Below are positions 44,076-56,685 of a DNA stretch of 64,000 nt, one piece after another. How positions within the stretch are numbered: position 1 is the stretch's first letter; each line of letters starts with the position of its first letter. Below the pieces are notes generated by a model. The model made no database searches and was not told where the DNA came from. It worked only from the letters and a program-made list of their open reading frames with translations. The position numbers and the translations under genes were made by a program. The DNA comes from Typhlomys cinereus (taxonomy: Eukaryota > Chordata > Mammalia > Rodentia > Platacanthomyidae): assembly GCA_023101885.1 (NCBI GenBank), contig JALPQD010000206.1:3692954-3756953 (forward strand), in the 5' to 3' direction.

Positions 44076-44764
44076 TTGATGCATAAATTTTTCAAGCAAA
44101 AATGTGGAGTGATTCAAAAACAAAATCAGCAAAAATATGAAATAAAATTGTCTTTTCATTGTGTAATGTTGATGTGGTAAATCTTGTGCAGGTCTTGTAA
44201 AAGTAGAAATATGTCAAGAGACTACACACTTTGCTGAAAGACCAAAGTTAGTAATGTTGAATGAAGGAGAAAGGGAGCTACTCTCTCCAGTGTTCTGCCC
44301 ACTGATATAGTGTCCAGATTCCACCAAGCTCCCAGACACATGTCATTACCAGTAGCCAGATGGCACTGATAAAACCACATACAGAATTACATGCGAGCCA
44401 GAAGAAAAACAATGAGGAAGAAGAATGTTTGAAATGGAAGAAAATAGGGGATGGGAGTTTGTTTAAAAGAGGTTCAACTGATATAATTCATGTATAAAAC
44501 CTTAAAATTCAAAAATACACTGAAAAAATAAAACACTGTATTTCCTGAAATAGTTCTCTAACAAGGTACTATTTTTATAACCTTGCAAAGTTATTCAAGG
44601 TTGCTTTACTACAAATACACTAGCAATGAGATGGTGTAAATTAAAAACATTAAAAAATTAAATGATTATTACACTTGTTTCTCTGTGGTTACTGTAACAT
44701 GATACATATTTTATACATGTTAATTATGTTTTTTAATCCTCATGAAATCTGGCTGTCATAGTTA
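44076..44764. other. No gene recognised
   Basis: AT-rich intergenic DNA with no recognised feature. Confidence 0.5.
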
Positions 44765-45130
44765 AGCACAAGTATCAACTTGACAGTTGAGGCTTTGAGC
44801 TCTGGGCACATTTGTGGCGTTAGGCCCAGGGCAAAGAAGGCCCAGCTTATGGGGGTGGGATTAGGCCCTGGAATAAATCATGGAGAGCTGGTTGAGAGAG
44901 TCAACATCCTTTTGTACACTTGGCCAGACATGGTGGTCTGGCAAGTAAGTATCTTCCCTCTCTCAGCTGTGTGTAGAGGTGGTGTGGTCAGTTCCCTTGG
45001 CCTTGGTGTTGGCGTAAGCTCTCCTTTCAAGCTGAGTTACAGACTGTAACCAGACTATCCATAAGAAAATAAACCCCTTCTTCCCTGAAGCCATTCGATG
45101 GTCATTTATCAGCAATCATGCAGATGAACT
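44765..45130 (+). mobile_element. MaLR-like LTR, sense
   Basis: Starts about 'TTAAGCACAAGTATCAACTTGACAG' and ends with an AATAAA signal ('AAAATAAACCCCTTCTTCCC') and 'ATTTATCAGCAATCATGCAG'. This is the usual rodent LTR layout. The 89-codon frame inside (44780-45049) is not recognised. Confidence 0.55.
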
Positions 45131-45999
45131 GCAACACTGGGTAATAGTTAACAACATTCCACAGAAAGTGGAGCAATTTCCACAGGATTTCTAATAAATA
45201 ATCCTATACAAAATGCAGAGTAAGTGTGGCAACTTGCCTATGATTTAGGCCTCAGAAGACAGAAACCAGTACTCCTTTTAGGAAGCTGGCCAGCCATATT
45301 AAACCTACAAATTTATTAGTCCTCATTTTCATGTTTCTCTATATAAAAGAGTGGTGTAAGAGTTATAAAAAATGATTTACACATCAACTTTTGGCCTATA
45401 CAAGAATGTGCATCCCCATACATGAACATGCATACACATAAAGAAGAATATGGAAACAACAAAAAATCCTCAAGAGGGTATAAATTAAATTATTATGTTT
45501 GTTAAATCCATGAATTCTGATTTCAGTTATTTGACATATTAATGAACATTTAAAGGAATTGATGGTCTGAAAATATATAATTTTAGTGTTTTGATAGTAA
45601 GTGTGAGATCGTTCATTCAGTATTTAGCAATATTAAAATTCAGTATAAGGGGAGTAAAAATGTGAAAAGGAGATTGGACTGAATGGTGAACATGAAATTA
45701 AGCTTAAGTTAATTAACGATGTATTGTGAGCTTTAGGATGAAATTACAGCTTTATTGCTGACTAGAGATCAAGAGACAAAGTTAGAGAAATATGCCAGTG
45801 AAAGTGTTAAGAGAATATAACTAAAAGGTCCACTGGGTTGTAAAGATGATTTAATGGACAAAAGAATTTGCCACACAATCCTGACCATATAATTTTGATC
45901 CTTGCAACCCATATAAACGTGGAAAGAACTTATTCCACAAAGTTGTCCTTTGTCATCCAAACGTGCAAATTTCTTCCCTACACACACACACACTTTTAA
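45131..45999. other. No gene recognised
   Basis: AT-rich intergenic DNA. A short CA run lies at about 45981-45992. Confidence 0.5.
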
Positions 46000-46280
46000 A
46001 AAATATATTTGAATTTTTAAAAATTTTCTACTTTTACAAACATATTGGGTTTTCATCTGAGCTTCCTTCCCTTCTGCTTCCTTCATCTCCTCCCTTATCT
46101 TCACTGTTCTTTCCCATTCCCTTCCATCTTCTTCCTGTATGTTTCACTCTGACCTATCTGCTCCTGTGGGTACTCAGACCTCCATGGTTTATCAAGTTAA
46201 CTCTCTTCAGGACATCCCACTGATATGTACATTTCCCTTCACTAACCCACCTTAAGACCCAAAAGTTTCCAATGTAAGTG
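46000..46280 (-). mobile_element. Old LINE-like 3' end relic
   Basis: Same order of blocks as 19040-19330: A/T-rich tail, 'TTTTACAAACATATTGG', a CTTCCTTCC-type pyrimidine tract, then 'TACTCAGACCTCCATGG' and 'CCACTGATATG'. Strongly diverged. Confidence 0.5.
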
Positions 46281-47399
46281 CCGATTCTATGGGTATAATA
46301 ACAGCTACCAAGAGAGTACTTCGATACACTGACAGACATATTTTTAAGTTAAATATCCAATTAAATTATGAGCAATGTAACAGAACTTTAGTAAGTATAT
46401 AATAAATTATTTGATGAAAGATAGGTGATGTAAAGCCATGACTTGTAGAAGAAAATGAGTCAGAGAATACTTCCAGTTAATAATCCAAAATGGCATGAAG
46501 TTTTGGATTCCAAAGAGAGAGAAGAAAAGAGAACTAGCTACAAACAGAAGAGGCTAACCTCAATGGAAACAAAAGTAACTTCAAAGTAGGGAATTAACCT
46601 TCATAAACTGAATACTTTTGAAGTTCTTGTGCTTATTTTAGAAGTAAATGCCAGTATCAAATTTCTTTCTGTTCTATCTTCTTGTTTCATCAGCTTTCAC
46701 TGGAATATATCGATTCTTTTTTGGGTCCCCAAAAGCCTTCTGTCTATAAGATGTTTCAGGAAAGCACATTTAGAAACTCGAGCTGCTTACAATAAATAAG
46801 TGAGGGGAATAAGGACCACTGTTAAACAGTCCTTTGTCTCAAGATTTGAATTCTCAGGGCTCCTGATTAAATTAATATTGATTTCCTTTCCTTTACAAAC
46901 ACGTGAGATCCCTTGGGGATACAAATCAGATATCAAAGTAAATGTAATTTTGCACATTCACTTATATATAGAATATAACAGCGTGATGGATTTATTTGCT
47001 CCATTATAAAGCTGTTTCTCCCTTGTGTTTGACATAGAATCGTAAGGATTCTGTTGCAGAAATGTTAATGTCTTGAATAAAGAAATCCCAGGAAACATTC
47101 TGTGATCTTTCTCTTTATGCTGTTTTTTCTTTTGAAGATTTTTGGAAATCATGTAGATGCCAATGGCATGGCAAAAGAGGATTCATTTTTTAAATTCAAA
47201 ATGCTTCCTTTATTACATAAGCCAATATTGCTATTTCTAGTTCAACTGTTTGTGCATCTGTAAATTGTTCAGTGTCTTATTTGTGATATTATGAATCACT
47301 TCCAAGTGTCATTGGTCAGTGGACCCCTTGAGTGACAATCATGTTACCTACTCCTTATTTTACATAGTTGTTAAATTTTTGGAATTTACATTCTACCAG
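46281..47399. other. No gene recognised
   Basis: Intergenic DNA, no recognised feature. Confidence 0.5.
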
Positions 47400-47830
47400 G
47401 CGTCAGAGGAAACACACTCAATATTCTCCATGTTTTTATGGTACCAGATATAGCACAGCCCAAGGAAACAAAAGCAAAGACCTCACAAGTGTCCTGGTTT
47501 ATTAATGTATGGTGTTACCACTTTAATAAAAAAGCAGATTACAATTTTACAATTAGTTGTTACAAGACCCTATATGCACTCTTGAGGGTATACCATGATC
47601 TCCTCATCCCAAGTCCACACAAGGTGGTCTCCAGTCCATACCCCACAGGTACAGGGCTGCTTTCTGATTTCCAAGAGTAAATATGGAATGATGCTTTGCA
47701 AGATCAGTGTGAGTCGTATGTGGACACAATTCTGAGACCATCTCATCGCCCATTTGTAGGAAATGAAACACTGCCTTAGTCTTACTGCTGTTAGTGATGT
47801 TCCATGTTGTAAAGACAACCACTGTCTATT
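47400..47830. other. Unassigned sequence with overlapping minus-strand frames
   Basis: Two overlapping minus-strand frames (47818-47570, 82 codons; 47822-47604, 72 codons) give peptides of ordinary composition. I recognise neither. It could be decayed exon or retrocopy sequence, or chance. No start context or splice sites support a gene. Confidence 0.25.
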
Positions 47831-48384
47831 GATTTGTTTGGGTTGAGGAAGAATAGAGAATTTGCAGATAAAATTATGACATTATAATAAGTTTCCTAAA
47901 CAAAAGGAAGTAATTACTGAGCTTAACAAGGATATAATAATTCTCATCACATAGCTTTATATTTTTGTGAATCAGAGCATTAAATATTCTGAGCTTAACA
48001 AAAATCTCATAAGTCAACTTATCAAAACAAGTATTAGGCCAGTAAGAATTTCATTCCACACCAATGAAACTTTAGCAGCTAGATTTATTCAGGGTGGTTT
48101 TTGTACATGTCTATAGAAAATTTGATTTACTGTAAAAGTTGACAAGACAGCTTCCCAATGAGACTTATGTAGCAAGAGGATAGTGTTAAAGGTGGAAATT
48201 TTTGGTTTGTGGCACTGTGTGACTGATGATCCACACAGGGCATCCTTCGAAGGCTACAATTAAGACTCATGTAGCTTTTCAGCAATATAAGTCTGATTAA
48301 GGTCTTCTGGACTATTTTGCTTCATACTCAGGCTTTATGCCTTGGAATTATTTTCTGATGGCAAAAGGATTCATTTTTAAAAAT
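47831..48384. other. No gene recognised
   Basis: Intergenic DNA ending in the left TSD of the SINE (48385-48403). Confidence 0.5.
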
Positions 48385-48403
48385 CATTTTACTAAGTTTT
48401 TTT

Positions 48404-48701
48404 TAAGATACAGTTCTCTTTTTAAAAAATTTTCTTATTATTTATTCAATTGTGCATGTGTGCATGTATGTATGTATGTATGTGTGTGTAGAACCACGGA
48501 TGAATTTGGGAACCACCATGGACGCCTCCACCTCCTCCTTGTTTACTCTGCCCTGGGATTCACAGGCTCCGCCCTACACAGGACCAGAAACGCAGGCTGC
48601 CCTGCTTCCGTCCAGCGTCTATACGTGGGGTCTAGGATCCGAACTCAGGACCTTCCGCCTGCAAGGCAGAGGCTTAACCCCTGAGCCACCTCTCCAGCCC
48701 C
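48404..48701 (-). mobile_element. tRNA-derived SINE, intact copy
   Basis: The element starts (minus) at 48701 with GGGGCTGGAGAGGTGGCTCA, with A-box-like TGGCTCAGGGG and B-box-like AGTTCGGATCC spaced as in tRNA-derived pol III promoters. A ~150-bp body, a TG/CA-rich microsatellite and an A-rich tail (AATTGAATAAATAATAAG) follow. A 19-bp TSD, CATTTTACTAAGTTTTTTT, is at 48385-48403 and 48702-48720. The head resembles B2-type SINEs; the body is not one I can name. Confidence 0.9.
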
Positions 48702-48720
48702 CATTTTACTAAGTTTTTTT

Positions 48721-48912
48721 CAAGAAATATTCCTTCCTTCCTCCCTCTCTCCCCCTTCTTCTCTCCCCTTCCCTCTCTCCCCCTCCTTCTTTCTCTTTCT
48801 CCCCCTTTCCCTCCCTCCCTCCCTCTTTCCCTTCCTCCTCTCCTTCCCTCCATCCCTCTTTCCCTTTCTCCCCTCCTTCCCTTCCTCCTTCTCTACTTCC
48901 CTCCCTTCCTTA
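48721..48912. repeat. Long pyrimidine tract (CCTT/CCCT-rich)
   Basis: About 190 bp of almost pure C/T on the plus strand (A/G on the minus), with repeated TCCCT and CCTTCC units. All open frames here are low-complexity Lys/Glu/Gly/Arg products. Confidence 0.95.
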
Positions 48913-49214
48913 TTGCTTTGTATATGCTTGCTCCAAGAAAGGCCTCTGTGTAATTCAAGACATGGGTTCTTCTGTTGGATCTTGGTAAGCTCCTCCAAGA
49001 TGTGCACACAACTACATATATTTGCTCACCTTTCAGAACCTGTAGGTGGTCCATTCTCAATTACAATTCTGTTGGGTGTCATGGTCATTGGCCATGTAGT
49101 CCACTAGCAGATAAGTTACCACCCTTGCTGTGAGTTTGTGATTGAAAGGACAGGATTTCACAATCCCTTTTCACATATTCTGGCCTTATCTTCCCTTCAC
49201 CCCCTCTTATCCAG
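48913..49214. other. No gene recognised
   Basis: Intergenic DNA, no recognised feature. Confidence 0.45.
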
Positions 49215-49690
49215 GGATCCTGATTTTATAGGGGTCAAGTATATGCCAGGCTAATCACAGTCATTCTCAACCTTCACTTACTGTCAGCATCCTGTATGAC
49301 CATGTTGTTCAGCAGATTGAAACATTCCATCTGGAGGAAAGCTCAGCATGTGAACTGCTTTTTAGCCTTAGGAGGGTCCAAAAACTAACCAGATTTAGCA
49401 TGGAGTGTGGGGGGGGATAAAGAACTATTTACCTAAGATGAAAAAAAATCAGGAAACAATTCATTTGGAAGAAAGCTACTGCCATCAAACAATTTGGAAG
49501 ATATGCTCAGATATCTGAAGGAGACACTCCTAGAAGCAAGTCGTTTAGTAGAGAGTTTCAGGGTCTTAAGTACCATGATTCCCACCCATAATGGAGTGGG
49601 GTTTCTGGTGATGTAGTTGCCTTTACCCCTCTAAGGAACTATTACCCATTAAATTTTTTGACTCATGCAATTGAACCTAGTTGGTCTGTG
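49215..49690 (+). mobile_element. LTR-like repeat, copy 2
   Basis: Partner of 33930-34430 in the same orientation: 'TTGAAACATTCCATCTGGAG', 'GCTCAGCATGTGAAC', 'GAGAGTTTCAGGGTC', 'GATGTAGTTGCCTTTACC' and a terminal ATTAAA-like block. Probably a solo LTR of an unidentified family. Confidence 0.55.
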
Positions 49691-50601
49691 ATCAAACACA
49701 AATGTGGGATAGAAAGAGAGTTTTGTGGCATATCCCCAGGAAAGGTGTCATAAAACATATGGAGGATAGATTTATCAAGGACCCTAGAATACTGTCTCAT
49801 TTAGATGAAGCTGACCACCCTTGGTTCACACCAAAGGATGTCGTGCTTCCATATGTTTTGCTCATGTTTACATGTTCTGTTTCCCATCACAGGTAGTGTG
49901 GAAATATGACTACTTTCAAGGATACATTGCATCCCTACCACACAAAGAAGGTAACCACATAGTGATTACCCTTATGGATGCTTCATCCTCACATGGATCA
50001 GCATGATTTTCAGGTCTCAACAACTACTGAAGGGGCCATGTAATACTCTTCCCTTGCTCACAAAATACCTATTCTAGTCCACAAAAGCTACATTCTAGGT
50101 AGTCCCTGTTCTGTATACAGACATCTTGTCCTGTCAGATTATCTTTTCCCACCATCATTAATAGTCAGATTACTTAATGTGTTGAGGGTTTTCAACCTTG
50201 TCCATCTCAGGAGTTTCCTATACTTGTGAGTTTTCCTTACATTTGTGTCTTGCAAATTTTGTTTGCTTCCCGGATCTTGAGGAAACCTCCATTAAAAATG
50301 GCACGCTTCAATTTACAGGAAATAAGTTGGTAGATTTCAACTTCTTTTTCTAAGTCTCAGTCATCCTCAGGCTACTTAGTGAGCACCAAATGCAGGAATA
50401 CACCTTTGTGTGATGAAACAGATTATTTTGAATCACAATTTCAGTCTCCCTTCATGTATAGTATGTGAAGGAGGGCACATGAGTCAGCAAAACCAGTAGG
50501 ATAAATCCATGAATACAAAGCATCTAGCACATAAGATTCCTTAAAAGATTTGTTGTTAACATTTGCACTTCATTACTTTAATGAGTTATCTTAACAAATA
50601 C
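49691..50601. other. No gene recognised
   Basis: Intergenic DNA. Open frames are short and unrecognised. Confidence 0.5.
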
Positions 50602-50735
50602 ATTTTTTTAAATTTATTTTCATTATTTCCACTAATACAAACTTAACAGGTACACCGGTCCCCTCCCTCCCTCCAACCACCCACCCTGCCTCCCTCTCCA
50701 TCCATCAGTGCCTCCCCCTCCTATCCCTGAAGCAT

Positions 50736-51336
50736 ATTTTTTAAAATACATTTTTTATTACTATTTCCGCTCATACAAACTTAATAGATACACCAGTTCC
50801 CTCCCTCCCTCCTCCTCCCCCAAACTCCCTGCTCCCCCTCCTCTCATCCCTCCCTCCCCATCCCCCAATGCCTACCCCCCCCCCAATTCCCAGAGAGTTC
50901 TTTATTGTGCATGCCTGACTCTCCTCTGGGCCCTCCTCTCCGATGACGTACAAGGATCCAGTGGCCTTTCCCTGAACCCTTTCCTGTGTTCCCCTTAAGC
51001 ATAGGAACACTTCTGTGGCGGTCAATCCCTTGCTGCCAAGGATCTTGGTGCCTTTAGCAGATGCTAGACTTTGAGGTCAATAGTGTGTTGGACATTGCGC
51101 AGGGCATGCAAAGTCCAATTATGATTGCTTCGGCCCTAACTTGTGTGGAGTATTTTGCATATCATTGCTCCTCCCATCCTTGTGCTTTTACAATCTTAAT
51201 GCACCCTCTTCCGCAAATGTCCTTGAGCTTCAGGATGGGGAGAGATTAGTCTGGCCTAGTTCTAGGTGGTTGATATAGAGTCTCTGAAGTTCTGGATTGT
51301 GGTTTGTTGATTTTCTTTTGCAGTTTTGCTGCTCCC
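50736..51336 (-). mobile_element. Nested 5'-truncated L1 in the 3'UTR of another L1
   Basis: A second poly(T) and 'ATTTCCGCTCATACAAACTT' appear at 50736, run through a 3'UTR to 'GCAGTTTTGCTGCTCC' at 51335, and the host 3'UTR then resumes at GGAGCATCC. A short TSD, GRAGCAT, is at 50729-50735 and 51337-51343. The host blocks before and after are contiguous in other copies (e.g. 32340-32360). Confidence 0.88.
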
Positions 51337-51899
51337 GGAGCATCCTTTAATGTGCATGACAAACTCTCCTCTGGGTCCTCCTCTCAGATGAGGTGCAAGG
51401 ACCCAGTGGCATTTCCCAGAACCATTTTCTGTGTTCCCCTTAAGCATAAGAACACTACTGTGGCTGCCAATCCCTTGCCTCCAAGGATCCTAGTGCCTTT
51501 AGCAAATGCCAGACTTTGTGGGGTCAATAGTGTGTTGGACATTGTGCAGGGCATGCAAAGTCCAATTATGATTTTTCAGCCCTAACTTGTGTGGAGTATC
51601 TTGCATATCATTACTCCTCCCATCCTTGTGTTCTTACAATTTTACTGCCCCCTCTTCCGCAAATTTCCCTGAGCTTCAGGATGAGAAGAGATTAGGTGGC
51701 CCAGTTCCAGGTGGTTGATATAGAGTCTCTGATGTTCTGGATTATGGTTTGTTGATTTTTTTTTTCACTTTTGCTGTTCCTGCAATGCCCTTCACTCCAT
51801 CCTGATAGGTATTGGATGTCACCCCTTGCAGTCCTTGATGGTGGCCTATTTTCTCTGCTGTAACATAGTACCCTCTCTCCTTGCTTCTATATAGATGTA

Positions 51900-54800
51900 C
51901 ACACATTTTCCTTACCCACTCGTCATCTGTTGGACATTTGGGTTGATTCCATGACTTTGCTATTGTCAACAGTGCTGCTATGAACATGATCATGCTTGTG
52001 TTATCAAGGTGAATTTTTGCTGTATGGGGGGTTATTCCCAAAAGTGGAATAGCAGGGTCACATGGCATTTCAATCTTTAATTTCTTTACGAATCTCCAGA
52101 TGGCTTGACAAAGTGGCTGTATGAGCCTGCATTCCCACCAGCAATGTAGGAGAGTTCCCCTCTCTCAACATCCTCTCCAGCACTTGTTGTTGTATGTATT
52201 GTGGATTTTTGCCATCCTGACTGGGGTGAGATGATATCTCAGGGAAGTTTACATTTGCATTTCCCTGATGGCTAAAGAAGTGGAGCATTTTTAAAGATAT
52301 TTGTTAGACATTTTAATTTCATCCCTGGTAAAGTTTCTTTTAAGTTCCAGGGCCCATTTATTAATTGGCCATTGTTTCCCTTGGAGTTTAGTTTTCTAAG
52401 TCCTTTGTGCACACTGGACAGTAGAGCTCTGCCAGATATGTGGTTAGTGAAGATTTCCTCTCATGCTGTGGGTTGCCTTTGAGCTCATTTACAATGTCTT
52501 TATCTGAACAGAAGCTCTTTAATTTCACAAGATCCCAATTGTTGAGAGTTGGTAGCAGGACTGTGTCATTGGATGTCTGTTTAGGAAATGTTGGCCTATC
52601 CCAATCAGCTCAAGGGAGTTCCCTATCCTTTCAACAATGGTTTTTATAGTCTCTGGCCTATATATCAAGGTCCTTGATCCATTTGGAATTAAGTTCTTGT
52701 ACATGTTGACAAGTTACGGTTCAAGCTTTAATCTTCTGCATGTGGAGATCTAGTTTTGCCAGCACCATTTGTTGAAGATGCTGTTCTTTTTCCATTGGAA
52801 TCTTGGGCCCCTTTGTCGAAGATCAAATGGCTGTATTTTTGTGGGCTTATATCTGGGTCCTAATCCCTTATCCATTGATCTGTGTGTCCTATTTGAAGCC
52901 AGTACCATGCTTGTTTTATAAGTATGGATTTGTAGTATAGACTAAGATTCTTTATTGTAATACCTCCAGCAGGTGTTTTTGTTACTCAGGATTTGTCTTT
53001 GCTATCCTGGGTCTTTTGTGCCTCCATATGTATTTTGAGATTAATTGGTCACTTCTTTAAAGAATTGCTTTGGTATTTTAATTGGTATAGCATTGAATCT
53101 GTATATTGCCTTTGGTAGGATGGTCATTTATATGATGTTGATTTCTGCCATATCCAGGAGCATGGGAGGGTTTTTCCACCTACTGATATCTTCAGCAATT
53201 TCTTTCTTTAGGGTTTTAAAGTTTTCATTGTAAAGGTCTTTTACCTCCTTGGTTAGGTTTATACCAAGGTATTTCATTTTTTTAGGGGTTGATAGTAAAT
53301 GGCATGGTTTCTCTCAAGGCTTTTTCACTTCTTTCATTCTGGGCATATAGGAAGGCCTCTGATTTTTGCACATTTATTTTGTATCCTGCCCCCCTGCTGA
53401 ACTTCTCAATTAGTTCCAGGAGCTTTCTGGTGAAGTTTTTGGGATCCCTCAGGTATAAGATAATGTCATCTGCAAATAGGGATAGTTTGACTTCTTCCTT
53501 GCCGATTTGAATCCCTTTTAGTTCCCTTTCTTGTCTTATGGCTTCGGCTAAGACTTCAAATACAATATTGAATAGAAGTGGTGAGAGTAGACAGCCTTGT
53601 CTAGTTCCTGATCGAAGTGGGAATGCTTCCAATTGTTCCCCATTGAGCATAATCCTTGCTGTGGGCTTGTTGTATACAGCTTTTATTATATTGATAAAGG
53701 TTCCTTCCATTCCTACTGTCTCTAGCATTTTGATCATAAAATCCTGTTGGATCTTGTCAAAGGCTTTTTCTTCATCTATCGAGAGTATCATGTGGTCTTG
53801 GACTTTGGAATGGTTTACATGATGAATTACATTTTTTGATTTTCCTATGTTGAAACACCTTGCATGCCGGGGATGAAGCCTACTTGGTCCCTGTGAATGA
53901 TCTTTTTGATATGTTTTTGAATCCGATTTGCTAAGACTTTGTTGAGAATCTTTGCGTCTGTGTTCATCAGAGAGATCGGCCTATAGTTTTCTTTGTTAAG
54001 TGAATCTTTATTAGGTTTTGGGATTAAGATGATATTAGCTTCATAGAAGGAATTTGGTAGTGTTCCTTCCTTTGCTATTTGATGGAACAGTTTTAAGGAG
54101 TATTGGTGTTATTGACTCCGTAAATGTCTGGTAGAATTTTGTGCTGAATCCATCTGGTCCAGGACATTTTTTGTGGGAAGATTCGAGATTACTTCTTCAA
54201 TTTCCTTATATGTTATAGGGCCAACTAACTAATTCGCAACTTCCTGATCCAATTTAGGTAAGATGTGTTTACTTAGAAATTCATCCATCTCTTATGTGTT
54301 GTCAAACTTCACTGAGTATAAATTTTTGAAGTATGATGTTATAATTCTCTGGATTTCTTGGGTATCAGTAGGGATTACTGCATGTTCATTTCTAATTTTG
54401 TTAATTTGGGTTTTCTCTCTCTTGCTTTTGGTTAATTTAGCTAGGGATGTATCTATCTTATTGATTTTTTCAAAGAACCAAATTTTTGACTGGTTGATTT
54501 TTTCTATTGTTTTCTTAGTCTCGATTTCATATATTTCTCCCTTATTTTGCTAATCTCTCTTCTACTACTTTTGGGGGTCAGATTGCTCAAGTTTCTCTAA
54601 AGCCTTAACCTGCTTCGTTAAGTTATTTATTTCTGATGTTTCCATTTTTTGATGTAGGCATTAAGAGCTATGAACTTACCTCTTAGGACAGCTTTCATTG
54701 TGTCCCAGAGATTTTGGTAAGTTGTATTTTCGTTATCGTTCACCTTCAGGAAATCTTGAATTTCCTTTTTAATTTCTTCCTGAATCCAGTTCTCATTCAG

Positions 54801-55570
54801 CATTATATTGTTAAGTTTCCAGGAGTTAGTGCATTTTCTCTTGTTTGTTGTGTTGTTGTGGATGTACAGCTTTAGGCCATGGTGGTCTGATAGGGCATAG
54901 GTTAGTGTTTCAAATTTTTTTATATGTGTAGATTCGTTTTGTGGCCTATGTGATTTATTTTGGAAAAAGTTCCGTGTGCTGCTGAGAAAAATGTGTATTC
55001 TTTTGTGCGTGGGTGAAAATTCGATAGAGGTCTTTAAGGTCCATTTCTTTAAGGGTTTGATTAAGTTCCAAAGTGTCTCTATTAAGCTTTTGACCTGTTG
55101 ATCTATCCCATGTTGAGAGGGCGGTGTTGAAGTCCCCAAGAATGATCATTTGGGAGTTGATTTCTTGCTTTAGGCTCTGTAGGATTTTCTTAATGAATGT
55201 GGAGGGGCCCGTATTGGGTGCATAAATGTTCAGGATTGTGAAGTCTTCCTGGTGAATTGTACCTGTGACTAAAATGTAGTATCCATCTGTGTCTCTTATG
55301 ACTTTCTTTGGTTTGAAGTCCACTTTGTCTGAAAGCATAATTGCTACCCGTGCCTGTTTCCTGGTTCCATTAGCTTGCAAGATTTTGGACCAGCTTTTCA
55401 TTCTTAGGATGTGCCTATCTTTTGTGGTGAGATGAGTTTCCTGAAGGCAGCAGATTCTTGGATTGTGGTGTTTAATCCAAGTTTGTAATCTGTGTCACTT
55501 AATCGGTGAGTTAATACCATTGACATTTAATGTTATAATGGAGAAATTATTTTTACTTCTGGACATTTTT
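51900..55570 (-). pseudogene. L1 ORF2, multiply broken
   Basis: Endonuclease-coding pieces lie at about 55560-54630, and reverse transcriptase pieces include 53791-53282 (FADDIILYL, with Ile for Met after FADD). C-terminal Cys/His coding lies around 52290-52070. Many indels and stops separate them. The 17-bp segment deleted from ORF2 of the 20575-27577 L1 is present here (about 53911-53927). Confidence 0.9.
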
Positions 55571-55599
55571 TATGTTTAGTAAATTTTGTAAGCATGTTG

Positions 55600-56685
55600 T
55601 TTGATATTTCTGTTTTGGTAGTATTATACTTCCCTTCTGTCCTCCTGGATACACTTGTTCTTTTCTTCAAGCTTGAGTATCAGTTTTAGGATTTTTTGCA
55701 GGCCTGGTTTGGTAGACATGTATCCCTTCAAGTTGTCTTTGTGCTGGAAAACTTTTCTTTCTCCCTCAATCATGACAGATTGTTTTGCCAGGTATATCAG
55801 TCTGGGTTGGCATTTTTGCACACTTAATACTTGAAGTATGTCTCTCCAAGGTCTTTTTGCTTTACTGTTTCCATTGAGTAGTCATTTGTTATTCCAATGG
55901 GTTTACCTTTAAAAGTGACTTGCTTTTTTTCTCTTGAAGCTCTCAGTACCTTTTCTTCGTCTTGAATGTGGAGTGTTTTGACTATTATTTGCCATGGCGA
56001 TTTTCTATTCTGGTCATATATGTTTGGAGTGCGAAATGCCTCTTGTATTTGGATAGGCCTCTCATTCTTTAATTGTGGGAAGTTTCATTTACGATGAATT
56101 GAAATATTTCCTCAGGGGTGGTATTTTGGGATTCTTGTTCTGGTATTCCATGAATGCACATGTTAGGCTTCTTCAGGGTGTCCCATATCTCTTGAATGTT
56201 CCTCTCCAGTATCTTTTTGGCTTTAACAATCTCTTCCATTGAGCTGGTTAATTCTCCCACTTTGTCTTCAAGATCTGAAATTCTATTTTCTGCCTCATTT
56301 GTTCTGCTGATAAGACTCTCTGTTGAGTTTTGGGTTGAAGATAACTTGTCTTTAGTTCAATTTTAAACTCTGCCTGAGACTGTTTTAATTGCTCCATACC
56401 TATTTTTGTTTCTTGAACTGTTTTTCTCAACTCCTCCAAGTGCCTGTTGTGTTCCTGTTCAAAGTGGTTGATACGGTTGTTTAACTCTTGTCAAATTTCC
56501 TCTTTCATAGTATTAATCATGGTAAGGATCATACTCTGTAAGTTGTAATGTTGGGTCTGGCTTTCATGGCTACTTTCTGTGGATTTGTTCTGGTCGGAAT
56601 CCCTCATTATGGGATTGATTCTTTTGGCAGGAGATTGGTCTTCTTGGGTTTTGTTTCTCATGGATCTGCACTTTGACTTGTAAAT
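55600..56685 (-). pseudogene. L1 ORF1, start codon lost
   Basis: Coiled-coil and RRM-like parts are visible in fragments (56439-56248, 56260-56069, 55821-55624), split by single-base changes. The position of the ATG used at 26532 in the better copy is ATT here (56685-56683), so the normal start is gone. Confidence 0.88.

Noticed and set aside
48720..49007. 95-codon Lys/Glu/Gly-rich frame
   Set aside because: Translation of the purine strand of a simple pyrimidine tract.
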